The translations under genes and the position numbers were made by a program. Below are positions 1-6,348 of a DNA stretch of 7,922 nucleotides, in pieces. Positions within the stretch are counted from its first letter, which is position 1, and the number at the start of each line of letters is the position of its first letter. Origin of the DNA: Pseudomonadota bacterium (GTDB taxonomy: Bacteria > Pseudomonadota > Gammaproteobacteria > Steroidobacterales > Woeseiaceae); NCBI GenBank assembly GCA_022567775.1, contig JADFGH010000095.1:1-7922 (forward strand). Reading direction: 5' to 3'. A model generated the notes under the pieces. The model worked only from the letters and a program-made list of their open reading frames with translations. It had not been told where the DNA came from and made no database searches.

Positions 1-144
1 ATCGGGCATCTCGGCAGTTTCAACGACCTGATGCTGGCCGGCACGCTGTCAGGCGTCGAGATGGGTCTGGCGCTTGCCGGGGTTCCATACCAGCCGGGTG
101 GCGTGCAGGCAGCGCTAGCCTACCTTGCACGGAACAGGCAGTGA
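1..144 (+). CDS. Serine/alanine-glyoxylate aminotransferase, C-terminal end (partial)
   Basis: The window opens inside this gene; the last 47 codons are visible, ending in TGA at 142-144. The peptide reads IGHLGSFNDLMLAGTLSGVE, then a GGV segment and an ALAYLARNRQ end. The IGHLG..NDLML..L.GVEMGL pattern is characteristic of the C-terminal domain of class V PLP-dependent aminotransferases of the serine-glyoxylate / alanine-glyoxylate group, which also includes the ureidoglycine-glyoxylate enzyme PucG. Such enzymes are cytoplasmic and move an amino group to glyoxylate, making glycine. The PLP-binding lysine lies outside the window, so the exact substrate cannot be told. The stop codon shares one base with the ATG of the permease gene downstream, so the two are probably co-transcribed and translationally coupled. 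Family call is fairly sure; substrate is open. Confidence 0.85.
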   Translation: MGHLGSFNDLMLAGTLSGVEMGLALAGVPYQPGGVQAALAYLARNRQ

Positions 145-1511
145 TGGAGCCGGCGACTGCTGTTGTCACCAGTCCGCTACTGGCACTAATCGCCTTCCTC
201 GGCGTAATCATCCTGTTATTGTTTCTCATCGCGAAATGGCGCTGGCATGTTTTTCTCGCGTTGCTGATTCCACTGTTGCTATTCGGCCTGATCCCGGGCG
301 TACAGACGAATAACTTCATCGATGCATTCGAGAAAGGATTTGGCAACACGCTGGGTTCGATCGGCGTTGTCATCGTGCTGGGATCCATCATTGCCGAAGC
401 GCTGCGGCATACCGGCGCGATCCAGACCATTACGCGGACGATGGTCAGCGTCGTTGGCTCATCAAGGATGCCGCTGGCATTGACACTGACCGGCTTCGTG
501 CTGGGCATCGCTATTTTCTCTGACGTCGCGTACGTGATCCTCAATCCGCTCGTGCACTCGGCGGCCAAAGCCATGAATGTTACGATCAGCGTCATGTCGA
601 TTGGCCTCGTCGGTTCGTTGCAGCTAACGCATGCGATCGTGCCGCCGACACCTGGCCCTCTTGCAGCTGCCGCCCTGCTTGGGGCCGACATCGGCAAGAT
701 AATTATATTCGGCGCTATCGCCTGTCTCGCAGGTTCGCTCGCAAGTTGGATCTGGGGACAATACATTGTCGGACCGAGAATCAAGACGATGGCGTCGGAC
801 GAGTTCGCCGGCGAGGAACTATTCACCGGCGAACATGCCCCGGAATTGCCGGGGGTATGGAGTTCTTACGCGCCGATTGCCTTACCGATACTGCTGATTT
901 CGGCGCAAAGTGTCTCGCGCCTGTTTCTCGAGCAGGATCACATCGTGCGGGCAGCACTTGCCTACATCGGCTGGCCTGTCGCAGCCCTCAGTGTCGGTGT
1001 GTGGCTCGCGTATCGAAATATCCGGACTGACGAACACCGGCTGGCGGCAAAATCCAAATGGATCGAGGAGGCCTTGAAAATTTCGGCGATGATACTCGTG
1101 GTCACAGGGCTCGGCGGGTCCCTCAGCGAAATCCTGAAAGGCACACCTGCCGTCGACATCATCAGCGGTTTTTTTGCGGATTACGGCCTGCCGGCAATTC
1201 TGCTGCCATTCGTCATTGGCATTATCGGTAACATGATTACCGGGTCGACAACGGTCGGCGTCATCACTGCTGCAGCGCTGGTCGCACCGATGTTGCAAAA
1301 CCTGGCACTATCGCCGGAAGCCGCAATGCTCGCGGGCGCCAGTGGCTCCGTGATCATCAAGTACGTCAACAGCAGCTACTTCTGGGTCTGTACTTCGCTC
1401 AGCAAGCTGAGCGTCAACGACGCGATTCTCGGCTATGGTGGCGCGACACTTGTCGGTGGAATCGTGTCCTTCCTTGCCGTGTGTGTCATGTGGGTTACAG
1501 GCCTGATATAG
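144..1511 (+). CDS. GntP-family permease (organic acid:H+ symporter type)
   Basis: A 455-residue, strongly hydrophobic inner-membrane protein, close to the usual length of gluconate permeases (about 440-450). Family signs are FGNTLGSIGVVIVLGSIIAE (about residues 66-85), FSDVAYVILNPL (125-136), the PPTPGPLAAAALLGADIG loop (167-184) and GSTTVGVITAAALVAPM (367-383). GntP proteins import gluconate or related hydroxy acids with protons. The C-terminal motif that I recall in E. coli members as SHVNDAGFW reads KYVNSSYFW here, so gluconate itself should not be assumed. The chosen start is ATG at 144, which overlaps the upstream stop by one base (TGATG); a GTG at 141 would add one residue. No strong ribosome site is present, which fits translational coupling. 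By position the substrate could be a hydroxy acid linked to glyoxylate or serine metabolism; that part is inference. Confidence 0.9.
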   Translation: MEPATAVVTSPLLALIAFLGVIILLLFLIAKWRWHVFLALLIPLLLFGLIPGVQTNNFIDAFEKGFGNTLGSIGVVIVLGSIIAEALRHTGAIQTITRTMVSVVGSSRMPLALTLTGFVLGIAIFSDVAYVILNPLVHSAAKAMNVTISVMSIGLVGSLQLTHAIVPPTPGPLAAAALLGADIGKIIIFGAIACLAGSLASWIWGQYIVGPRIKTMASDEFAGEELFTGEHAPELPGVWSSYAPIALPILLISAQSVSRLFLEQDHIVRAALAYIGWPVAALSVGVWLAYRNIRTDEHRLAAKSKWIEEALKISAMILVVTGLGGSLSEILKGTPAVDIISGFFADYGLPAILLPFVIGIIGNMITGSTTVGVITAAALVAPMLQNLALSPEAAMLAGASGSVIIKYVNSSYFWVCTSLSKLSVNDAILGYGGATLVGGIVSFLAVCVMWVTGLI

Positions 1512-1523
1512 CCCGGATTATTC

Positions 1524-1739
1524 ATGAGTGACGGCACCCATCACAATGAAAGGCAAATGTATCAGGCAATTCAGTATTTATCGGATTGTATCGAAGCGTT
1601 ACAGTTTGCGCCTGCCGGGCTGTCGCTTCCTGTGCCGGCATCCCGTCCGATCCTGCTCAACCCGTAGCTGGGCTATGAATCTCGCACGATCGAACGCGCT
1701 GCACGCGGCACAGAAACCGGCATCCCCGGCCACTCATGA
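1524..1739 (+). pseudogene. Unrecognised small coding-like frame with internal TAG
   Basis: This frame opens with ATG 12 bases after the permease stop and runs 47 codons to TAG at 1665-1667. It then continues in the same frame for 23 more sense codons to TGA at 1737-1739, 13 bases before the hydrolase GTG. The first part begins MSDGTHHNERQMYQAIQYLS and ends PASRPILLNP; the part after TAG begins LGYESRTIERAARG. Composition is protein-like on both sides of the TAG, with balanced acidic, basic and hydrophobic residues, while the overlapping frame starting at 1528 is rich in Arg, Ser and Cys as shadow frames tend to be. Reading through would give a 71-residue soluble protein that fills the gap neatly. 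I do not recognise the family. It may be a 47-residue gene, a 71-residue gene broken by a nonsense change (CAG to TAG is one step), or a remnant. The ribosome site is weak. Confidence 0.4.
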
Positions 1740-1752
1740 ATAGTCCGGACCA

Positions 1753-2352
1753 GTGAACGCCAAGTCCGGAAACTGGGATTCCTTCGCACTGTTGCTGATC
1801 GACAATCAGCACGATTTCTGGGCCGGGGAAATGTCGCAGACATTCGCTGACTATGAAAAGAATGTCAGCCGTTTGCTCGAGGTGTGCCGGCATGAAGGAA
1901 TTGACGTCGTTCATCTTCGTGCCAGGTTTCAGCAGGACGAATCCGACTGGATGGTGAAATACAAATATCTTGGCCGGATACCATGCGTTGCGGGAACGCC
2001 GGGTGTTGAGATTTTTCCCTTTGCCCAGGATGAGCCTGGTGAATTCGTCATTTACAAGCAGTCTTTCGATGGTTTTCTCAAGCCGGCATTACCGGCATAC
2101 CTGGAGAAGAACCGGAAACGCTTTCTGCTGCTGGCGGGTTTGGTCACGTCAGTCTGTGTCTTCCTGACCGCGGCGACGGCGGCACAGCGCGGTTATCTCG
2201 TAGGAATCGTCGAGGACTGCTGCGCCGACAGTCCCGAAGCACACAATCACACCCTGCAGAGGTACCCTTTCATTTTTGACCGCACATCCGTCGACCAGTT
2301 AACCGCCGACCATGCAAAATGGCTGGCAGATCTCGACAGATTGACAAATTGA
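1753..2352 (+). CDS. Isochorismatase-family cysteine hydrolase
   Basis: A 199-residue cytoplasmic alpha/beta hydrolase with the full catalytic triad of the family: Asp17 in LLLIDNQHDFW, Lys102 in VIYKQSFDGF and Cys135 in LAGLVTSVCVFLTAATAAQR. The family covers nicotinamidase, N-carbamoylsarcosine amidase, ureidoacrylate amidase (RutB) and isochorismatase. The TSVCV..TA..A...G pattern around the cysteine is typical, and amide or ureide hydrolysis is the likely chemistry. The exact substrate is not readable. Start: TAG at 1741-1743 lies in the same frame, and GTG 1753 is the first start after it. The next methionine (residue 27) would remove Asp17, so GTG is required despite a poor ribosome site. 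It sits last in the plus-strand set with the aminotransferase and permease and ends 15 bases from the convergent PhyH gene, with no clear terminator between them. Confidence 0.88.
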   Translation: MNAKSGNWDSFALLLIDNQHDFWAGEMSQTFADYEKNVSRLLEVCRHEGIDVVHLRARFQQDESDWMVKYKYLGRIPCVAGTPGVEIFPFAQDEPGEFVIYKQSFDGFLKPALPAYLEKNRKRFLLLAGLVTSVCVFLTAATAAQRGYLVGIVEDCCADSPEAHNHTLQRYPFIFDRTSVDQLTADHAKWLADLDRLTN

Positions 2353-2367
2353 CACTGATTTTCAGCG

Positions 2368-3174
2368 TCAGCCCGCGGACCACACCTTGGGAAACCACTT
2401 GTCGTTACGCGGCGCCTCACCTGGATTAACGCCAACGCGTTCCTGGGTCACGATAGGATCGGTTCCTTCCGTGGGATTCCACCTGGCATCATCACCGATG
2501 TACCTGATTGACAGGGCGGCTCGTCGTCGCGACGTATCCTTGTTTTGTTTCGCACCGTGAACGATTTCGGCGCCGAATACGATCGCGTCGCCGGGTTGCA
2601 TGTCCCAGCAGAGGATCTCGTAGTCATCGGGTGCTGCATCGATATCCGGCATCTCCTCGTACGCGGCATTGTCGCCCAGAAACTCGGAGCTGCCACCTTC
2701 CTTGCTGAACGCCATCGGCCTGAAAACCTTGCCCCAGGCGTGCGAACCCCGGACGAATTGCGCGGCGCTGGATGCTTCGTCACAAGCTGTCAGGGCGACC
2801 CACGTGGACGCAATCTGCCTGCCCTTGAAGGGCCAGTACGGTCGATCCTGGTGCCAGGGTGTGTCTTGTGTCGTGCCTGCATCCCGCACGAAAGTGTGAT
2901 CGAAGAATAATCGCGCTTCGCGCGTCCGCATCAGGCGGCCAACGATTTCCGGCAAGCGGCTGTTCGCGCAGAACTCGTACATCCACGGCATCGTCGGCCA
3001 CAGGTGACGATCGGAGAATCCGCCCTTGCGAATGGTCGTCCAGCGATCATTCGTATCAGCAATGAGCGCATCGATGTTAGCAAGCACCGATGCTGCAACG
3101 TCCTTCTCTACGGCCCCGCGGATGCACACCGCGCCATCGAGCTCGTATTGTTCTATTAATTTCTCTGAAATCAT
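2368..3174 (-). CDS. Phytanoyl-CoA dioxygenase (PhyH) family Fe(II)/2OG oxygenase
   Basis: A 268-residue cytoplasmic protein beginning MISEKLIEQYELDGAVCIRG, the usual PhyH opening in which an N-terminal helix leads to a G-x-x-x-I/V strand. Iron ligands are visible: His108 and Asp110 in TPWHQDRPYW and His206 in EIVHGAKQN. Arg217, within an Arg triplet followed by AALSIRYIGDD, lies 11 residues after the distal His, as in human PHYH, and should bind 2-oxoglutarate. FVRGSHAWG and MQPGDAIVFG are further family marks. The reaction is hydroxylation of an aliphatic position with decarboxylation of 2OG to succinate; bacterial members act on varied small molecules, so the substrate is unknown. The frame is open upstream to 3300, but the extra 42 codons look non-coding and overlap the transporter start, so ATG 3174 is preferred. 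The ribosome site is weak. It is transcribed divergently from the transporter. Confidence 0.9.
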   Translation of the reverse strand: MISEKLIEQYELDGAVCIRGAVEKDVAASVLANIDALIADTNDRWTTIRKGGFSDRHLWPTMPWMYEFCANSRLPEIVGRLMRTREARLFFDHTFVRDAGTTQDTPWHQDRPYWPFKGRQIASTWVALTACDEASSAAQFVRGSHAWGKVFRPMAFSKEGGSSEFLGDNAAYEEMPDIDAAPDDYEILCWDMQPGDAIVFGAEIVHGAKQNKDTSRRRAALSIRYIGDDARWNPTEGTDPIVTQERVGVNPGEAPRNDKWFPKVWSAG

Positions 3175-3285
3175 GATTTTGGCCTGTATTGATTCGACCG
3201 GGCCGCCGGTTCTGCACTGACTGACACCTGGTGCGAAAATGCCTGCATAATTGTAAGACCTAAATGCCCTCTTTAGGAAGATTGC
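3175..3285. promoter_or_regulatory. Divergent promoter region between PhyH and MFS genes
   Basis: These 111 bases separate two divergently transcribed genes and must hold both promoters unless transcription enters from elsewhere. For the plus strand, a possible -10 is CATAAT (3246-3251) with CTGACA (3221-3226) as a loose -35, spaced 19, slightly long. For the minus strand, TACAAT (complement of 3250-3255) is a possible -10 without a convincing -35. Two short inverted repeats lie here: ACCGG/CCGGT with a 4-base centre (3197-3210) and CACC-T-GGTG (3225-3233), the latter between the putative plus-strand -35 and -10. They could be operator sites for a shared regulator, but no regulator gene is in view. 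Promoter placement is a guess from consensus matching. Confidence 0.35.
3275..3280 (+). promoter_or_regulatory. Ribosome binding site for the MFS gene
   Basis: AGGAAG lies 5 bases before the TTG at 3286. This is a good Shine-Dalgarno match at suitable spacing and is the reason for choosing the rare TTG start over the later in-frame ATG at residue 18, which would cut into the first membrane helix. Confidence 0.6.
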
Positions 3286-3882
3286 TTGAACAATAAACAA
3301 CAGATAACGCTCGTCAGCTTCCTGGCCTACTTTGTCATGTCCGGCATGCTGGCGCCGATGGGCATTATCTCAGGCGCCATGTCAGAGCATTTCGGCCAGC
3401 CCGTAACAGAGATCACCGCCAGGTTCGGCTGGCTCACATTCGGTATCCTGGTCGGCGCCATTATCGCACTGTTCATATTCGATCTCGTCAGACTCCGCAA
3501 GCTCCTGATGCTGGTCTATACGGTGCTAACGGCATGCCTTATCTCGTTGACTTTCCTCAGCAACATGACGCGAATCGGGATTGCACTAGGTCTCGTCGGC
3601 GTGTGTTGCGGCATCGGTCTTGCCGGGGCCGCCCTGGTAATCTCGAGGACCTATGAAACCGAGCAGCGGGCATCGATGCTGGTCATCACGGATGGCTGGT
3701 TCAGCGTCGCCGGCATCGTGTGCTCATGGATTGCCATTTTCCTGATTGCGCGGGAATACCACTGGTCAGGCGTGTATCAATTTGTCGCACTGATAGCGGC
3801 GTCGATCGTTGTTCTCAGTTCCCTGTCGACATTCCCGGCGACCGATGGGGATGAGCAGCAATCCCCGGCTACCGGGACCTGA
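3286..3882 (+). CDS. MFS transporter, N-terminal six-helix half
   Basis: This is the part that is translated up to the TGA: 198 residues from TTG with a good ribosome site. Hydrophobic segments lie at about residues 8-29, 45-66, 72-90, 97-120, 136-155 and 162-184, followed by a short polar tail (FPATDGDEQQSPATGT) that corresponds to the start of the central cytoplasmic loop of MFS proteins. The fragment would be a complete N-terminal domain if folded alone. Whether it is stable or active without the other half is unknown. Confidence 0.6.
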   Translation: MNNKQQITLVSFLAYFVMSGMLAPMGIISGAMSEHFGQPVTEITARFGWLTFGILVGAIIALFIFDLVRLRKLLMLVYTVLTACLISLTFLSNMTRIGIALGLVGVCCGIGLAGAALVISRTYETEQRASMLVITDGWFSVAGIVCSWIAIFLIAREYHWSGVYQFVALIAASIVVLSSLSTFPATDGDEQQSPATGT

Positions 3883-3893
3883 CCGGCTCCGGT
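3864..3893 (+). other. Two short hairpins flanking the internal TGA
   Basis: CCCGG (3864-3868) and CCGGG (3872-3876) form a 5-base-pair stem with a CTA loop just before the TGA. ACCGG (3882-3886) and CCGGT (3889-3893) form an inverted repeat starting on the last base of the TGA; with a realistic loop it gives a 4-base-pair stem. The two units look alike (CCGGCT-a-CCGG and CCGGCT-CCGG), as if one arose by local duplication. There is no U-tract, so it is not a terminator. Function, if any, is unknown. Confidence 0.35.
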
Positions 3894-3894
3894 C

Positions 3895-4464
3895 TTGCTG
3901 TGTATTGCGGTGCTGTTTCTCTATACCCTGGGCCAGTGGTCCGTGCTCTTGTGGCTTCCCAATTATGCCGAGACTGAACTGGGTGCACCGCGCGATCAGG
4001 CAGGACAACTCGTCAGTCAGTTCTGGACCGGCATGTTTGCGGCGCAGATTTTTGTCGCCTGGTGGGTTCTCAAAGTCGGCGTTCGACGCCTGCTACTGAT
4101 CGCCGGTGTTTCAACGAGTCTTTTTTCGATTCCATTGTGGGTTTATGGCGACATCGATGGCCTGATCATCCTGACCACGTTGTGGGGTTTCGCGAATCTG
4201 GGCCTGTTGAAGGTAGTTCTTTCTTTCGCGACGCAAATGCTGCAAAGACCGACCGCGAGGCTGGTCTCCAGTCTGTTACTGGGTGCTACCATCGGTACCG
4301 CGATCAGCCCGTGGCTGACCAGCCAGATCGTAACGGCAACGAATACGCACTTCGTTTTGCAATTCGGGACAGCCTGCTATGTAGCCCTGACGATTCTTTT
4401 AGTGACGGCCAGTCGACTGCATCGAACGATTGAATCACAAGATGCGCAACGGAGTAGCGCATGA
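3895..4464 (+). CDS. MFS transporter, C-terminal six-helix half
   Basis: The frame is open from 3883, directly after the TGA; the first possible start is TTG at 3895, giving 189 residues. It contains six hydrophobic segments beginning with LLCIAVLFLYTLGQWSVLLW and including the YAETELG loop, GQLVSQFW and LVSSLLLGATIGTAISPW. These match helices 7-12 of TsgA-like transporters. I see no good Shine-Dalgarno site before TTG 3895, and that start would begin inside helix 7, so independent translation looks unlikely; readthrough or loss of function is more plausible. The stop overlaps the ATG of the following oxygenase gene (ATGA, 4461-4464), so loss of ribosomes here could lower expression of that gene, although it has its own ribosome site. 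Confidence 0.5.
   Translation: MLCIAVLFLYTLGQWSVLLWLPNYAETELGAPRDQAGQLVSQFWTGMFAAQIFVAWWVLKVGVRRLLLIAGVSTSLFSIPLWVYGDIDGLIILTTLWGFANLGLLKVVLSFATQMLQRPTARLVSSLLLGATIGTAISPWLTSQIVTATNTHFVLQFGTACYVALTILLVTASRLHRTIESQDAQRSSA
4451..4454 (+). promoter_or_regulatory. Ribosome binding site for the IPNS-like oxygenase
   Basis: GGAG lies 6 bases before ATG 4461, inside the end of the transporter gene. It supports this start and means the oxygenase could still be translated to some degree even if few ribosomes read past the upstream TGA. Confidence 0.55.
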
Positions 4465-5306
4465 TCATACAAACCGTCGATGTTGAGAGCCCGGAAGCGG
4501 GGCAGCAATTCGTGCGCTCTTTGCATGAGACAGGATTTGCTGTTCTTAGGAATCATCCGATTCCTGGTGCCCTGCTTGAAAGCATATACGGCGGCTGGGG
4601 CAGGTTTTTTGATAGTGAGGAGAAACACGAGTTTCAATTCGATCCGCACAACTGTGACGGCACACAGCAAGGCTATTACCCGCCACAAGTGTCGGAGACT
4701 GCGGTTGGCCATTCAGCAAGGGATCTAAAGGAATTCTTTCATGTTGTGCCGGGAGGCCGCATCCCGCCCGCCCTGGAACATGAAATACTGGACTACCGCA
4801 AATCGACGTTTGAACTTGGCGCAAAGCTTGTGGACTGGCTTCAATGCTTCACCCCTGCCGGGGTAACTGCGAGACTCTCCGAGCCGTTCACTGACATGCT
4901 CTGCAGTACAGCAAGCTTGCTGCGAATACTCCACTACCCACCCCTGACCGGCAGCGAAGAGACGAACGCCGAGCGTGCCGCAGCCCACGAAGACATCAAC
5001 CTGATCACGATCCTGCCGGTTGCCGAACAGCCGGGGCTACAGGTCAAAGACAGTGACGATAAATGGATTGACGTCGCCAGCGTTCGCGGCGAACTGGTGG
5101 TAAACAGTGGCGACATGCTGTTGGAAGCCACCGGTGGTTATTTTCCGTCAACGACGCACCGGGTTATCAATCCCGCAGACGACTCAGCCAATGTGTCCCG
5201 ACTTTCCATCCCGTTCTTCCTGACGCCTCGCCTGGAGGTCGTGCTTTCCGACCGCTATACGTCCGGTAGTTATCTTGAAGAAAGGCTTAAGCTAATTACC
5301 CGCTAA
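4461..5306 (+). CDS. Isopenicillin N synthase-like Fe(II)/2OG oxygenase
   Basis: A 281-residue cytoplasmic oxygenase of the IPNS/DIOX fold, shorter than IPNS itself (about 330). The N-terminal domain carries LHETGFAVLRNHPIP (21-35), like the GFF.v.nHGi signature, with FF..EEKHEF after it. The catalytic core has His176 and Asp178 in AAHEDINLITIL and His233 in PSTTHRVINP. Arg247 and Ser249 in SRLSIPFFLTP form the R-x-S pair that binds the 2OG carboxylate in this family. GDMLLEATGGYFPSTTHRV is typical of bacterial members annotated broadly as 2OG-Fe(II) oxygenases. Relatives hydroxylate or cyclise small molecules; thymine 7-hydroxylase also belongs here, which is of interest because a nucleoside hydrolase is adjacent, but the substrate is not shown. 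It starts at an ATGA overlap with the transporter and its 3' end overlaps the convergent nucleoside hydrolase by 15 bases. Confidence 0.9.
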   Translation: MIIQTVDVESPEAGQQFVRSLHETGFAVLRNHPIPGALLESIYGGWGRFFDSEEKHEFQFDPHNCDGTQQGYYPPQVSETAVGHSARDLKEFFHVVPGGRIPPALEHEILDYRKSTFELGAKLVDWLQCFTPAGVTARLSEPFTDMLCSTASLLRILHYPPLTGSEETNAERAAAHEDINLITILPVAEQPGLQVKDSDDKWIDVASVRGELVVNSGDMLLEATGGYFPSTTHRVINPADDSANVSRLSIPFFLTPRLEVVLSDRYTSGSYLEERLKLITR

Positions 5307-6254
5307 CGCCAGGGTGTCCGCATACAAGTCAAGCACCATGTCCGTTTTGACTGCCGTACAAATGTTGCAAACCGGTTTGCCCTGCCATGCCGTGGTCTCG
5401 AAATCGGCAGCAGGATCTCCGAGAATAGTTTGCCCGATGGCGATACCCCCGGTAACAACGCGGACAATTCCTGACCTGGTTGTATAGGAACAGGAATTCA
5501 ACAAGTAAGCCACTGCGCTCGAATCATGAACGGGGCATGCGCGCGTGCCTGTCACCCGTTCATGAAAATCCAGGTAGAGGCGGGTAATCCGGACTATGAA
5601 GTCGCCCGCACTGCCCGCATTATCTTTCAGCGCATCAAAAAATTGGCTGTCAGCGATGGTTTCCTGGGTGACATCCAGGCCAACAATTGTTGTTCGCAAG
5701 CCGCTCGTGAATACCCTGTCGGCTGCCAGCGGATCACCCGCGATATTCGCTTCTGCCACCGGAGATACGTTGCCCCGATGTCCGTTAAAACCAAAGGCTC
5801 CGCCCATAACGACGACTTCCCTGATCAATTCCGGCAATTCGGGACATAGCTCGAGCGCAAGGGCCAGGTTGGTCAGGCGGCCCACTGCAACGATGCTTAT
5901 CTCTTGCGGGTTTTCCCTCGCGATCTGGACGATCGCCTGCGCCCCAGGCAGAGCTTCAGCTCGCCCGGCCGGTTCAGCGATTTCGATATCGCCAAGTCCG
6001 TTGCTGCCGTGAACGAAATCGGGGTAGCCCTCGCCGAGGCGTTCGCCGATTGGCTGGCCCGCACCACGATAAACCGGTGCCCCGATGCCGAAACACTCCT
6101 TTATATAGAGTGCGTTCCTGGTCGTCGTCTCGACACTGGCGTTACCAAAACCGGTAACAATTGCCCGCAGGTCGACAGCGGGCGAATAGTGAAGGAACAG
6201 CAGCGCCATCGCATCGTCGATGCCGATATCCGTATCGAAAATCACTTTCTTCAT
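5292..6254 (-). CDS. Nucleoside hydrolase (inosine-uridine preferring type)
   Basis: A 320-residue protein of normal length for the family. The calcium and catalytic motif DTDIGIDDAMALLF (Asp7, Asp9, Asp13, Asp14) is at the N-terminus. Other family marks are AVGRLTNLALAL (123-134, where relatives have GPLTN), VVVMGGAFG (147-155), GNVSPVAEANIAGDPLAAD (161-179) and Asp244 in CPVHDSSAVAYLL, the fourth metal ligand region. These enzymes cleave the N-glycosidic bond of ribonucleosides to free base and ribose; some relatives act on other ribosides. There is no signal peptide, so it is probably cytoplasmic. TAA lies one codon before ATG 6254, so the protein cannot start further upstream. It is the last gene of the minus-strand group, 94 bases after the AhpD-like gene. 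Base preference (purine, pyrimidine or modified) cannot be told. Confidence 0.93.
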   Translation of the reverse strand: MKKVIFDTDIGIDDAMALLFLHYSPAVDLRAIVTGFGNASVETTTRNALYIKECFGIGAPVYRGAGQPIGERLGEGYPDFVHGSNGLGDIEIAEPAGRAEALPGAQAIVQIARENPQEISIVAVGRLTNLALALELCPELPELIREVVVMGGAFGFNGHRGNVSPVAEANIAGDPLAADRVFTSGLRTTIVGLDVTQETIADSQFFDALKDNAGSAGDFIVRITRLYLDFHERVTGTRACPVHDSSAVAYLLNSCSYTTRSGIVRVVTGGIAIGQTILGDPAADFETTAWQGKPVCNICTAVKTDMVLDLYADTLALAGN

Positions 6255-6348
6255 GGCTTACGCACATGCCACCCGCTTAATTTCCAGTTCCTGGTGCCGG
6301 GTCATGAAAGTGTGTTGCCTGCAATGAAGAGGGAATGGTCGTCCGGCC

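Larger units (their letters stand above)
3286..4464 (+). pseudogene. TsgA-like MFS transporter interrupted by in-frame TGA
   Basis: Taken as a single frame, 3286-4464 holds 391 sense codons plus one internal TGA at 3880-3882 and a final TGA at 4462-4464. As I recall it, TsgA of E. coli has 393 residues, and similarity follows it along the length: in TsgA the TDSFFSMAG segment matches TDGWFSVAG here, and the LVSNFW segment matches LVSQFW. Twelve hydrophobic helices are present, six on each side of the stop. The stop falls in the polar linker after helix 6, between ATGT and PAPVLLC. No frame change occurs; one base change (for example CGA to TGA) explains it. Alternatives are readthrough, two separately made half-transporters, or a sequencing error. 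MFS proteins of this type sit in the inner membrane; the substrate is unknown. The gene overlaps the next oxygenase gene by ATGA, so they were built as an operon. Confidence 0.75.

Noticed and set aside
20..826. A 268-codon open frame on the minus strand opposite the aminotransferase end and permease.
   Set aside because: It is rich in Ser, Thr, Pro and Ala with no family motif and lies opposite a strongly recognised permease; a shadow of GC-biased coding sequence.
1528..1743. A 71-codon frame in the gap between permease and hydrolase.
   Set aside because: Rich in Arg, Cys and Ser; the frame starting at 1524 reads far more like protein despite its TAG.
2353..2367. A bidirectional terminator between the convergent hydrolase and PhyH genes.
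   Set aside because: Only a 4-base CTGA/TCAG pairing with a 3-base loop is present, too weak to support a terminator.
2508..2910. Plus-strand open frames opposite the PhyH gene.
   Set aside because: They lie antisense to a gene with full catalytic motifs and show no recognisable domain.
3175..3300. A 42-codon N-terminal extension of the PhyH protein.
   Set aside because: The family N-terminus begins at ATG 3174; the extension crosses the divergent promoter region and the transporter ribosome site and has no family similarity.
3880..3882. TGA read as Trp under an altered genetic code.
   Set aside because: TGA ends several intact genes here at sensible positions (aminotransferase, isochorismatase-family hydrolase, PhyH), and Trp is encoded by TGG throughout.
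3880..3893. Selenocysteine insertion at the internal TGA.
   Set aside because: The downstream stem is only 4-5 base pairs without SECIS-like features, and a linker position in a transporter offers no role for selenocysteine.
6255..6348. A small gene or separate promoter in the gap between the AhpD-like and nucleoside hydrolase genes.
   Set aside because: No convincing frame, ribosome site, promoter pair or terminator could be seen in these 94 bases.
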